A stretch of DNA of 64,000 nt. Source: Pomphorhynchus laevis. Its lineage: Eukaryota > Acanthocephala > Palaeacanthocephala > Echinorhynchida > Pomphorhynchidae. The notes beneath the pieces are model-generated. The model ran no database searches. It had not been told where the DNA came from and saw only the letters and a list, made by a program, of their open reading frames with translations. Within the stretch, counting starts at the first letter, position 1. Every line of letters starts with the position of its first letter. The position numbers and the translations under genes were made by a program. The DNA lies in NCBI GenBank assembly GCA_012934845.2, contig WNNJ02000879.1:121586-185585 (forward strand). Reading direction: 5' to 3'. Of this stretch, positions 48,544 to 59,210 are shown one piece after another.

Positions 48544-50214
48544 ATGTTGCTTCGAAGGAGCTTTCACTTTGATCCGATCAGAGTGGCCCTCTTTCAAGCG
48601 GCTATCCAACTCTTCTCCAGAATAGGAAATGAGAGTATGACCGAATTTAATACCTACCTCTTTTCGCAAGCTAACGCGATTTTATCGACTACTTATAAAG
48701 GTCGTATATACAATCCCACTCCGACGAAACTCAAGGTCCTAGCGAAATTGCTGAACCTCCCTAATCTCTCTGTTTCCGCCAGACAGGCTCTCTCGAATGA
48801 ATACTGGAGCACTAGATATAGGTTCCAGCTGAGTAAGGATAGGACGAGTATTGCTCGCCTTAATCCTTCTCAGTCTTCCTTTTGGAAGATTTTCAAGAAG
48901 GAGAAGTTTGTTTGCTGGAAGGATAGAGCATTGGGTTGGATAGGGAATGTTGGCCTTGATAAAGTTTTGGAGGAGTCACTAGCCCTACACAACTATGGAG
49001 CCACTCTATCACCTCAACCAATCCCGCCTTGGTGTAACTTCAGGAGTAGGGATCTATCTGTTACGGATATCCTTAACTCCTGGGGTCCACTCCCGGGCAC
49101 CTCCAAATCCATCGCTCCACTTTCCTCTCGGGTCTGTCCGCTTTTGACAGCTGATCAGAGAAGAGAGGTGACCGTCACAATGCTTTTAGCATCCCCATCC
49201 GATGTAGCAGGCATCAATATTAGTAAGCGTGTTTTTATTCCTAAGAAAAAATCCTGCTCATGCCCTAAAGATCTGCGACCCATTTCGATTCAAAATGCCC
49301 TCGTGTCAATTTACGAAAAAGCGCTTGCGCGTAAAATCCGCGACCATTTAAGTAGGCGTAATTTGATCCCTCCAGGTTTTCATGGGTTCGTCAAAGGTCG
49401 CTCGGTCCATTCAGCAGTTGGTGAGGTGGAGCAGTTTTGTCGGGATAATAGCCATCGTTTAGTTGTGGCTGTTTTCCTTGACTTTTCTGCTGCATTTGAC
49501 CGCATCTCCATTCCTTTTGTGATCTCTTCTCTCAGGTCCCTCGGGTTGCCTGCGAGAATTGTGAACAGAGTGGAGATCCTGCTGTATACCAAGCGTTTTT
49601 ACTATGAAGACGACCCAGATGCGCGTCAGTTCTACCCTATTACGGGTGTGCCTCAAGGTTCCCCACTTTCTCCTATCTTATACCTTGCTGCCTCTATTAA
49701 ATTATTCAAAATATTTAAACGCGAACAACGTCTAGTGGTGTACGCTGATGACACCACAGCCCTGTTCACTGGACACAGGTGTAAAGACGTAGTCTCTGAC
49801 ATCAGCCGTTTCTTTTCAAGATTAAAAGACCAGCTACCTCAATCCAACCTTATTTTAAACTCTGCAAAATCGCAGGTGGTAGTCTTTCATGGCTCCCCTG
49901 CAACAAAGAAAAAACTTAAGAGACTAGCACTCTCTGCGCTCTCCTCCATATTCGCCTCTGAACCACTCCCCACCTTTACAAGTCGAGTAAAATACCTGGG
50001 GTTCACCGTTACGGTGAACTGGTCGGCGAAAGCTGACCTGGATAGACTCAAACGTATCCTGAAGAAAGCTAGGTGGGCCCTGAAACGGGCTCAGCATCTG
50101 TCATTGGATCGGTTGAGGGGCTCAGATCCCTCTGGACCTGAGGCCATGAAAGAGAAAGGGAAGATGAAAAAAACGAAGGAAACTTTTGTCGTTTTTTATC
50201 TGAGTTGGTTATGA
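48544..50214 (+). CDS. LINE B copy 3 ORF2, reverse transcriptase
   Basis: A 556-codon open frame in the same reading frame as the endonuclease end, separated only by the stop at 48,535. It holds SSFWKIFKKEKFVCWKD, DLSVTDILNSWGPLPGTSKS, CPKDLRPISIQNALVSIYEK and GFHGFVKGRSVHSAVGEVEQ. The palm motifs are VAVFLDFSAAFDRISIPFV (A), TGVPQGSPLSPILYLAAS (B) and RLVVYADDTTALFTGH (C, both Asp intact). LPQSNLILNSAKSQVVVFHG and KYLGFTVTVNWSAKADLDRL follow. The last 35 codons are purine-rich and look like read-through into flanking sequence, so the true C-terminus is lost. Confidence 0.9.
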   Translation: MLLRRSFHFDPIRVALFQAAIQLFSRIGNESMTEFNTYLFSQANAILSTTYKGRIYNPTPTKLKVLAKLLNLPNLSVSARQALSNEYWSTRYRFQLSKDRTSIARLNPSQSSFWKIFKKEKFVCWKDRALGWIGNVGLDKVLEESLALHNYGATLSPQPIPPWCNFRSRDLSVTDILNSWGPLPGTSKSIAPLSSRVCPLLTADQRREVTVTMLLASPSDVAGINISKRVFIPKKKSCSCPKDLRPISIQNALVSIYEKALARKIRDHLSRRNLIPPGFHGFVKGRSVHSAVGEVEQFCRDNSHRLVVAVFLDFSAAFDRISIPFVISSLRSLGLPARIVNRVEILLYTKRFYYEDDPDARQFYPITGVPQGSPLSPILYLAASIKLFKIFKREQRLVVYADDTTALFTGHRCKDVVSDISRFFSRLKDQLPQSNLILNSAKSQVVVFHGSPATKKKLKRLALSALSSIFASEPLPTFTSRVKYLGFTVTVNWSAKADLDRLKRILKKARWALKRAQHLSLDRLRGSDPSGPEAMKEKGKMKKTKETFVVFYLSWL

Positions 50215-51833
50215 CCTACCTTTTTTATTCTTGCATGCTATATTTTGGTGTATTTAAAAAAGTCTTAATTTATTTATTTATTTTGTTAAAAACAATTTCC
50301 ATTAATCGAAAATATTAGAAACTAAAAATGTGATCAGATATCTAAAACTACGGATTTTATACTATATAAATTAAAGATAAATAATTATAAATAATTAATA
50401 ATTATAAAAGATTTTATGCCATAAAAATTTATATAACGATACAATTTATTATTAAAATTAAATACAAAATTACGATGTAATTTTCCGAAGATGCTAACAT
50501 AGGCTAACGAAATATCAAATAAAATTTTTCTCTTTATTTGATCCAGCTCTAATAATTCTTTAATATACGATGCATTCGAATAAGGAATAGAGCTCATCAG
50601 GAGGAACTGCTATGTTATATTTATGTCGATGAGGCAAGATTAAATATATTAGCTAGACTCTCGTTTCTGATACTAATATATGTTTGAATAAAAAATACAG
50701 CGCATTTAAAATTAAAAGAAATCTTTAAGCTTCTTTTAATCAAAATATACAAAATATTGATATTTTTTGATCATATGTACAAAATATTCGATTAAAAATA
50801 AAAGAAACATTTCTCGATTCAGTGACCTTTAATTGAACTAAACAGTAATTTATGTATAGCAAAAGTGACTTTTTAATTGATCGTTTTTATAAAGCAAGTT
50901 TCGATTCGGATTATAAACCAAATCATTAATTTACAATAAAACTAAAAAAGTTGAACTAAAATCTATTAAAACGATTAAATTTATTAGATAAATTCATGAT
51001 ATATTTTAAACTTGAGTACCATAAAAATAATTTAAAACCATAAATTATAATATGTTTAATCCATCAAAATATTATTTTGATGACCATATTATTATTTTAA
51101 TATTATATTATTTTAATTTATTTTATACAAATTAAAACCCTTTAAATTTATAAAATAAATTATTTTCTAAGTATATTAAATAGCAAAACGACTTGTTCTC
51201 AATTTAGCATTTTTAATGAAGTAAGCATCGATTTAGATTATAAACTAATAAAACATAACAAAAAAGTAATAATAATTATTAAATTATATAAATATTATTT
51301 TATGGCATAAATTTTAAATATTATTTTTATTTTCTACTGAATTTATTTAAATAGCAAAAATAGTCGAAGACAATCGTAGATAATTTAATGTTCAACATCA
51401 CAGTTTTCATTTGCTGTTTTTCTTTGACTCTTCACACGTTGGATGGTGATTCGACTAATTTTTAATAATATCGTTATTTTACTTTTCCCTGTTAAATCAA
51501 TTATTCAATAATTAAGGATATAAACAATTCATTTATAAAATATAAAATGAGTAATTAGACACCGTTCTATTATCAACGGTTTTATTAGTTATTGTAGATA
51601 TATTGACAGACAGTTGATTTCTCATTACTAATTCTGTCAAAGCTATTTTTAAATTATGAAAACAGTTTTAGCAAATTATTTTAATCTAACAACGATAAAC
51701 AATTTGGATATTAAACAATATACTTAAAAGTAACGATAATAAAAAATGTAAAACATATTCTAAACGGATTCGTTGCTGTCTGATTCACTACTTGATTGTT
51801 GATCGTCGCTGTTAACGTAAATTTTGTCGATTC
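50213..51833. other. AT-rich DNA without genes
   Basis: Long, strongly AT-rich stretch. Nothing recognised on either strand apart from the extreme LINE B tail. Confidence 0.6.
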
Positions 51834-52040
51834 GCATCTTAAATGCATGAGTTGAAGCTGTATGCAAAGAACGGCTTCGACACGATCTCTAATGGATCAG
51901 TTGTTAATGATCGTCAATGTGAATCAGTTGCTTCGCATCTTAAGTGCATGAATTGAGGATTCGTGCAAATATAACGGCTTCGGCACGATCTCTAAGGGAT
52001 CATTTGTTAATGATAGTTCCATCCGACATTTTTTAAGGTT
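51834..52040. repeat. Tandem duplication, ~103 bp units
   Basis: CGCATCTTAAATGCATGA, AACGGCTTCGACACGATCTC and GGATCAGTTGTTAATGAT occur at 51,834-51,935. They recur as CGCATCTTAAGTGCATGA, AACGGCTTCGGCACGATCTC and GGATCATTTGTTAATGAT from 51,937. The units are more GC-rich than their surroundings. Confidence 0.8.
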
Positions 52041-53583
52041 AAAAGCTGTTGCGAATGCTTAACAAATCGTCTTTAAATTTCTTGTCCTAGGCAATACTTG
52101 GTTCTTATCCTCTCGCTTGTTGGTAGTGTCGATTCACTATCAAAATTGATGATACTATTGGAAGGTAGAGGAAGTTTGCCGATATATACAGTCATGTGCA
52201 TTTAATGATTGTTTTGACTGATCAGTTATTTAACTCAAAGAGTTAATAACCTATGAACTCGCTGTATAACCACAACTATTATTGTCATCCATTGTTCTTC
52301 ACAAAACAAACTCAACGATAAAATATAATTATAAAACACGGCAAGAATTTTCCAATAATTGCAGTAATAATAGTAGATTTACATTTTACTAGTGAAATTC
52401 TGATGATATTACAAACTCACTTTGATTAATTTCAAAATCGTGTCAACATTGTGAAAATTCACTGATCTCGTCGCTTAAATAGCAAAATTTCTCCGAAAGA
52501 ATGATAAAATTCTAAATCGACAACATACGTACGAATAAAATTCATTCAGAGCAAACGCGTTACAATTTTTTTGTACTAAAATTTGCTACGGTTTTGTGTC
52601 GCTGAGAAAAATTTGAAACTAATGAGTATTCTTGTGGAAAATCAACAAGCATCAACACTACACTGATGTGCTAGTTTGTTAACAGTTCTTCGTAATAATA
52701 TCTTCATTGATATCTTCATAAATAATAATTATGTGAAATAATTATAAATTCTTAAACTATAACACACTTAATAATAAAATTCATTTATAACAAACGTTTA
52801 TTTTTGTTCTAAAATTTGTTACTGCTTTGTGTCGCTGAGAAAAATTCGAAACTGAGTATTCTCGTCAAGAACAGTCATCAAAAAACTTCAACAGTACACT
52901 AATTTGCTCGTAATAGAGATTTTAAATTTATCTCAATTGGAATTAAACATAAATATTATTCAATATAAATATAAATTTTGATGAACAGTTGCAAAGATTT
53001 CTCTGTTGTAATACATTTTATAAATATTTATAAATAATCTAATAATTTGACAATAAGAAAAATTACAAAACGTTAAAATTTAAAATTTAAAATTTTAATT
53101 AATTTCTTCATTAAAATATACATTAAATTATTGATATTATTGAAATTTTTCTACATTAAATTATTGATAAAGTTTATAGAATGAATTTAATTTAGTTTAC
53201 TGTTTAATTTTCATAATGATTTTATTAACTTTATAAAATCATTTGGATAATTAAATTGATTAAAAAATTTCAACTATATGTAAAAATCAAAACAAATAGA
53301 ATATAGTAAAATTAATAAATCATCAAAGTATTATTAAAAATTTCCCATTTCGTATAAGATGCTTATTCATCAGAACTTATAAAAGATTCCGCTCTTTATT
53401 CATGTTACACGCCCACCTGGTGTCTTCAACACTCATACTGCTCAAGATATGAAGGAGGAAGTCGTATCCTGCTAACTTTCTCCAGTTCTACCGTATTAGT
53501 ATCGCTATATGATCGACGTTTTTATATTTCACATGATTTCTTTACAAAGATCTAAGTCGTCATAGATAGTAACGAAATCAATT
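52041..53583. other. AT-rich DNA with one diverged direct repeat
   Basis: No gene. TTTGTGTCGCTGAGAAAAAT with flanking sequence occurs at about 52,541-52,645 and again at about 52,780-52,865, a diverged direct repeat spaced about 235 bp. Confidence 0.55.
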
Positions 53584-53856
53584 CTAGTTGAACTTCTTGA
53601 ACTCTTCGTAAACTTTACTTCTTCCATCTATAATAGTATTATGACAAGTTTTATATATCTGCTGTAAATCCAAAATGTGTCCTATAATGCCGTCCACTTC
53701 GACTTTCTGATAGCTGTGTGAAGATGGTATACTTACTTTGCTCGAGACCGTATTGCATCTGCTTCTAATAGATTTTACAAATATTCTGTCCATGTCGATA
53801 GCATCCTTCATACTTTAACTATTGTTCAAACATATTTTTTCGAAGGAAATTTTCAA
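53584..53856. other. Unassigned, possibly LINE F 5' part
   Basis: The minus-strand frame 53,584-53,811 has no recognisable homology. The region may be more of the LINE that follows, but I cannot show it. Confidence 0.25.
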
Positions 53857-54925
53857 GTGTATTTATATAGTAGTTTTGCTAGTAATTTAGAATTTTTATT
53901 CCAACGTGGAATAGCATTGTACCAATACAGCGCATGTTCGAAACTGTCCAGATATTGTCACGATTCGTTTAAACGATCGGTGATGACGTTCAACTATTCT
54001 GTTTCTAGCTTTAATTTAATAAGTAGTTATTGGCAAGATCTTTTCAACAGTATATTATGTCGTAGGAGAATTCATGAGGATTGGCGTACCTCAATCTGTA
54101 AAGTACTATATAAAGGCAAGGAGCTAACATCATACCCTAATTTCTAAAGAGGAATATCTCTGCAAATTAATGTTTAAGTGATTTACTTGGTTGATTCTAA
54201 AACGAATTGAATATTTTGTAGTGAAAACTAACATTAACTAATGCGCAATACGGTTTCATGAAAAGATGGTCGACAAATATAGCTTTACCACGGTTACTTA
54301 ACATACAAATATCTTTCGAAGAAAATGGAAAACCAACATATGTAACTTTCTTGAATTTTATCAAAACCTTCGATATGATAAATAAACATTTGATATTTTT
54401 AAAATCACCAAATATTACCATCTTACTTGTAATATATTAAAGGTTCTTTCAAACATATCAGGGGAAAATTATAAAATGTTTATATAGAATTATTTTATTT
54501 GAGTCCGGTGGATTGTTATGTATACTGGAATTATTATAGACCTAAGGAAGCAAGTTTTATTTTGTTAACAAACTTTCAATCGTTTAGATCCCTTTTTTCG
54601 ATAGAATTAACTTGAAAAGGATTTAAACGATCGAAAGCTTGTTAACAAAATAAAACTTTTTTTTGATTGAGTCTATAATAATTCCAGTAATATGCATAAT
54701 AATTCACTATACTCAGATGATGAAGGTCGTTTCATGTGAATCATTACAATCAAAGGGAGCGTTACAAGGTGTTAGTCTCAACCCTATGCTTTTTAACTTG
54801 TTAACTTCAGATCTACCACATGCTCTTAAACTCAGTAATGAGTGTGATGCTTTAGGGCTTCAAGCTGTCTTTAACGATTTGAATTTTTTTACTGTGATGA
54901 CAATAAGTCTTTTTTGACAATAAAG
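53857..54925 (+). mobile_element. LINE F fragment (RT), interrupted by a palindromic element
   Basis: RT pieces in order: HEDWRTSICKVLYKGKELTS then YPNF and RGISLQ (54,060-54,170), FMKRWSTNIALPRLLNIQIS (54,258 on), YVTFLNFIKTFDMINKHLIF (motif A, Asp kept) and, after the palindrome, GALQGVSLNPMLFNLLTSDL (motif B). Motif C is decayed (LQAVFNDLNFF). The copy is old and broken, and not obviously LINE A, B or C. Confidence 0.65.
54499..54716. repeat. ~218 bp palindrome inserted in LINE F
   Basis: The arms TTGAGTCCGGTGGATTGTTA and TAATAATTCACTATACTCAG are inverse. Inner words GTTAACAAACTTTCAATCG and CGATCGAAAGCTTGTTAAC meet near 54,605. The same element forms the core of the palindrome at 58,063-59,072. 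It lies between RT motifs A and B of LINE F. Confidence 0.8.
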
Positions 54926-55504
54926 ATTTTCTTAAATAATCCACTTATATGTCAATATATTTTATACGACAAATATTGTTACATTAAGTTTTTAAACAAA
55001 ATTATTGTCTAGCACTGCTAATAATGCTGAAGGCGTTGCCGCGCTGCACTGCTAAGCATAGTCTGTGCTTTAACCACAACAATTCGCGTGGTTCCCCCGT
55101 TGTAGACTGAATTCTCTGGATGATTTCCTTTACGATGACTGCTGTTGTCAGTCCGAAAACTTCTGTAGTCTCAATAGCAATCAGTTCGAATTAAAACCGT
55201 CCTTATAGGCTTTTGTACTTAAGCCGTTTTGCTTCCTCTGCGTTTTTAGCGGCTCACCCTAACTCAGTTGCTGACGAGTGTACATTGGTTTCGGCAAATG
55301 TGTCGACACAAGTACAATCCCAGCGTAAACTTCGTCCGTTCTTGATTGAAAAGGTGATGATGCCGTCCAGACTTAAAGGCTCGAGAATGGCTGGCAAGCT
55401 CGCGCGTTGCAAAGAACGCTTAACAACGCTGTTCAGTTCTGCGTGTCTGGGATGTCTGCCGGCGTTGTATCTGCAGGACAGTCCGTGATGGCGCAGGGGG
55501 TCGA
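54926..55504. other. GC-richer region before LINE A fragment
   Basis: AT-rich to 55,010, then near-balanced composition. The frame 55,213-55,488 (SSAFLAAHPNSVADECTLVS, LRPFLIEKVMMPSRLKGSRM) is open for 91 codons. I do not recognise it; it might be upstream LINE A sequence or an unrelated relic. Confidence 0.3.
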
Positions 55505-56305
55505 TCAATCTCCCCCTTTCAGTCCTTGTTCTTTTGAATTGCTCACTTGCCGTTCTTCTAGCCCGATCACTTTAGATCTCGCCATTGTATACCGTCCTGG
55601 TTCATAAGCTCCTACATCCTTATTTTTTACCGAAATCGCTGACCTTTTTTCTCATTATTCTTTGTCTTCAACCCCTTCACTCGTTCTAGGCAACTTCAAC
55701 ATCCGCCTAGACCACCCCTCTTCCACCGATTCCATCAGGTTCATCAACATTTTATCCAAATACAATAATAACCTCATCTGAACTGCCCCCACACATATCC
55801 TTAGCTGGGCACTCAACATCATCGGTGTTCCCTATCGTTTTGCTGCCTACACCTCACTGTCCATTTTCGATCCTGGTCTATCCGATCACTTTATCGTCAC
55901 CCTTGATCTCAATTCTAACCACTCCTCGCTTCACATACCTACCATCCTACGCCGCCCTTGGAGATAACTTTACCTACCTCTTCTCCGCTCCGCCTTAGTT
56001 AAATCGTCTCTATCTTCTCACACAATAACATCATCCTCTCCTCACGATCTTGCCTTTCTTTTCGACTCTGAACTCACATACACTCTCGATCTTATCTTGC
56101 CCTTCAAGCCTCACTCTCATCGTCGCTTGCACCGTGCCCCATGGTTTGACATCCAATGCCTACTCTCTAAGCGTCGACTCCGTCATGCTTTCCGAGTCTA
56201 TCACCGCTCTCTCAGACGTGACATCCGCTCGCTCACTACGTCTCTCCGTGATTCCTATCTGGATCTTTGTCAGTTTCATCTCAACCTAATAGGTACCAAA
56301 TGCTA
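55505..56305 (+). mobile_element. LINE A fragment (endonuclease and linker)
   Basis: It matches LINE A copy 1 in order: CSFELLTCRSSSPITLDLAI then VYRPGS, LVLGNFNIRLDHP (Asn in place of Asp in GDFN), DPGLSDHFIVTLDLN, and RLHRAPWFDIQCLLSKRRLR ending LIGTKC. The last words parallel LRHAPWFDSDCSLSKRRLRH in copy 1. It stops before the RT palm. A few stops are present. Confidence 0.8.
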
Positions 56306-57183
56306 GAGCTTTGTAAACTATCATGAATCTATAAGATTATTATTAATTTGTCTGCTTTGATTTGGTCATCCCTCAACATTTTATACTTTGTAGCTTGGTA
56401 AGAAAAAATAACTGATAACAGGTATATGCTTTCTTATAAAATATGATAAGTATCGTATTCTACTATAACATCCACTTAAAAAGATACTAATACTAAGTAT
56501 AATGTACTAAAATAATTATGACTAAAATATGTTTTATCATCAAAAGGAGATTATTATTCTTAGACCAGCTAGGAGCTAGTGCTCATACGGTTACATCACA
56601 AAATACAAAAAAGCACAAAAACACAGGGATTGTAGATATATTCCATATAATCTTAAGAATTTACAAATAAATTATAGTTTATTTGGCGAAGTATCTTCAT
56701 ACGGGGCATTAAAATAATCTGCAATATAAGTAGGTAGGGACATGTCGAGATTTAAGAAATTAAAGCGGGATCGTTAATTAATTTAGTTAGGCACTAGAAA
56801 AAATGCTGCACTTTAAAAGATTTATCGTTTGAAAAAAGTTCAGATTGTAGTTAACTGGGTATTTTCATTACGTTCTTACTACTGTTCTGGATATAGCTGG
56901 CCTTTGGTTGTAGTTTTAGTGACATGTATACCGTTTCATTGATATCAACTTAAATTCATAGCTACCAAATAATTTCGAAAATCTAAGACAATGCTTCATT
57001 CTATATCAAGTTCTCGTTCGCAAACTACTTGTCAATTCTTTATGCTATATATAAGCGATTTAGATAATTTGCAAAATTCTAAACTTGGTCCTTAAGCCGT
57101 GTTCAATCAATTGAAAGCTTTTAGAAAAATCTAAACAAATAATAAGAAAAAATGTAGAGAAAATTCGTTTCAAATCCGAATTA
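56306..57183. other. No clear gene
   Basis: AT-rich DNA. Near 57,030 a weak FFMLYISDLDNLQNSKL-like stretch resembles a LINE motif B tail, too weak to call. Confidence 0.4.
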
Positions 57184-57407
57184 TTTAAAGAAGGCGAGGA
57201 AACAAGAATCTTTATTTGATTACGAAAATCCAATAATTCGATGGCACTACGGCAAGTCATCTTCAGGGTTGTAATTAGCTTGAACAATTATAAATTTTCT
57301 AGAAAGAAAATTTAATTACAACCCTGAAGATGACGTGCCGTAGTGCCGTCGAAATATTGGATTTTTGTAATCAAATAAAGATTCATGTTTCATCCTCTTC
57401 TTTTAAT
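57184..57407. repeat. 224 bp palindrome with PLE-like end sequence in each arm
   Basis: Arms of about 90 bp share GAATCTTTATTTGATTAC, AATCCAATA, CACTACGGCA and GTCATCTTCAGGGTTGTAA in inverse order around a 36 bp spacer. Read outward, each arm gives CCTGAAGATGAC, a GC stem and TCGAA..ATTGG. This is the CUGANGA...GAAA layout of PLE-associated hammerheads, in decayed form. Confidence 0.75.
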
Positions 57408-57699
57408 AAGAAAGAATGTGGCATAAATAAAGAAATGATCGTTTCGTATTTAATTGAATTAGAAAATCAATAATACAGAGATTTGCTCGAAAATATGATT
57501 AAACTCTCGTTGCGGATTTAGTAACAAATTTACTAATATTCACATTTTGTGAATGTTTAAGGCATTGGTTTCTCTCGTTATTTCTTGTATTTGTTTTAGA
57601 TATTATTTAATTATCTCTTATATATCAGAGTCAACAATTGGTGATGGAAGATATTGAAATGTAGGCACAGTGAGAGCGGGTTAAGGTTTGTTATATAAC
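57408..57699. other. No gene seen
   Basis: AT-rich spacer. Confidence 0.5.
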
Positions 57700-57785
57700 T
57701 GCATATATCAATAATATAAATTTAAGAGTTTCTGAGCATAAACGTGACGAGAGCGTAGTAAAAATTGGTTTTAGTCTGAAATTTT
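57700..57785 (+). mobile_element. Possible PLE nuclease scrap
   Basis: The frame reads YITAYINNINLRVSEHKRDE then SVVKIGF. It resembles the INIRSVIEHKRDNNDGVVS stretch of the PLE nuclease piece at 15,192. Very short, so tentative. Confidence 0.35.
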
Positions 57786-58062
57786 TAAGTAAAATTTTCA
57801 GAATTAAGTAAGATTTCTTTAAGATCAAACTTATTTTGTTTGCATTTGTATTAAATGCTTTAATTATTTAAATTAAATAATGTAATTAATATGTTTTAAT
57901 TATTTAAATTAAATAATTGAATTAATAATTAAATTAATTAATATTAATTATTAATAATTAATATATAGCAAACTACATATTTCTAGGTGCAGTTAACAAC
58001 AGAGAATTTACAAATGTAACAATTAATGTGTAAAAAAAGTTTTTAATGTGTAAAAAAGTTTT

Positions 58063-59072
58063 TATGTAGTATAAAAAAGTAGACTCAATGAGATGATTTG
58101 ATTTCTTCAATATTATCAACGGGCGTTTTAAGCGGCTATGACACGTAAAATAGTTTTATTATTAAATTATAAAATTGTGGATTAAATTGTAAATTTACGG
58201 CAAATGTTGATTTGCATTAGAATTTCATTTGAGTACGGTGGATTATTATGCATATTGCTGGAATCATTATAAACTAAAGGAAAAAAGTTTTTATGTTGTT
58301 AACAAGCTTTTGATCGTTCAGATCATTTTCAAGTTGCAACTTCAAAGGGATTAACTGTTTATACTTAAATATAATTTAGTTGTGACTGCGAATTTTTTAA
58401 TTTATAAAATATATTTTTAATTTAATCTGTGTGCTTAAATTCTACTGGTTGTGGTACGATATTATTCTCATATGTATTTCGTTTCTAGAAGTATTTCGTT
58501 TTTTTTGATTAAGTACTTTGGATTTTTTTGATATAGCGGTACGCTACTAATCCGCTTGGGTGGGTCTCATCAGCTGCTGAGTCAGACCTACATTTCACGT
58601 TTCGACCCCATATTATCTGCTTACTCCGACACTGGTGCTGATCGGATTTGAACTCAAGACGGCTGTATCGCGATTCAACGTTACAATTATTAATTAATTC
58701 TTACATTTAGGCATTAAAATAACATTTTCGTAATCTTAGCACATCTCAGTAGTACGACATTCGATAAGCTTTCGATTGTTCAGATCCTTTCCAAGTTGCA
58801 ACTTGAAAAGGATCTAAACGATCGAAAGCTTGTTAACAAAATAAAAACTTTTTTCTTTAGTTTATAATGATTCCAGCAATATGCATAAAAATCCACCGTA
58901 CTCAAATGAAATTCTAATGCATAATCAACATTTGCCGTAAATTTACAATTTAATCCACAATTTTATAATTTAATAATAAAACTATTTTACGTGTCATAGC
59001 CGCTTAAAACGCCCGTTGATAATATTGAAGAAATCAAATCATCTCATTGAGTCTACTTTTTTATACTACATA
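58063..59072. repeat. 1 kb palindromic element with an internal insertion
   Basis: The left arm starts TATGTAGTATAAAAAAGTAG and the right arm ends CTACTTTTTTATACTACATA, the exact inverse. Further in, ACTCAATGAGATGATTTG, AACGGGCGTTTTAAGCGGCT, ATGACACGTAAAATAG and GAGTACGGTGGATTATTATG are all inverted in the right arm. Arms are about 280-300 bp. The inner 220 bp is the palindrome also found at 54,499. The centre is split by an insertion at 58,343-58,765. It is probably a foldback DNA transposon; no transposase is seen. Confidence 0.85.
58343..58765 (-). mobile_element. Insertion with hammerhead-like half-motifs inside the palindrome
   Basis: The insert is flanked by a 39 bp direct repeat (58,304-58,342 and 58,766-58,804, four differences), which the palindrome alone does not explain. 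On the minus strand it contains GGGGTCGAAACGTGAAATGT, then CAGCAGCTGATGAGACCC, so GAAAC and CTGATGA occur in permuted order with matching GACCC/GGGTC stem II halves. Part of it (58,465-58,562) matches the palindrome at 17,688-17,824. Confidence 0.5.
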
Positions 59073-59210
59073 AATTAAATGTAATTAAAAATTTTTGTAA
59101 ATAATAATATTTTTTCCAAAAAGACGTACTAGAAATGATTACCGCAAATTGACCTGCAATTCACTAAACAATAATTATTGCTTAGATGAAATAAAATTTT
59201 TGAATATTTA

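Larger units (their letters stand above)
46637..50212 (+). mobile_element. LINE B copy 3, nearly full length
   Basis: ORF1 starts at 46,637 with MCS, as in copy 2. ORF2 endonuclease begins at 47,888 and RT at 48,544-50,214. The tail differs from copy 2 after about 50,110, where the frame runs through AAGAAAGG-like purine-rich sequence into AT-rich DNA. ORF2 has one stop between endonuclease and RT; ORF1 has a few frame changes. It is the best preserved LINE B here. Confidence 0.9.

Noticed and set aside
58620-58660. tRNA-like B box (GAGTTCAAATCC on the minus strand) suggesting a SINE head
   Set aside because: No A box or tRNA-like fold could be found at the expected distance upstream.
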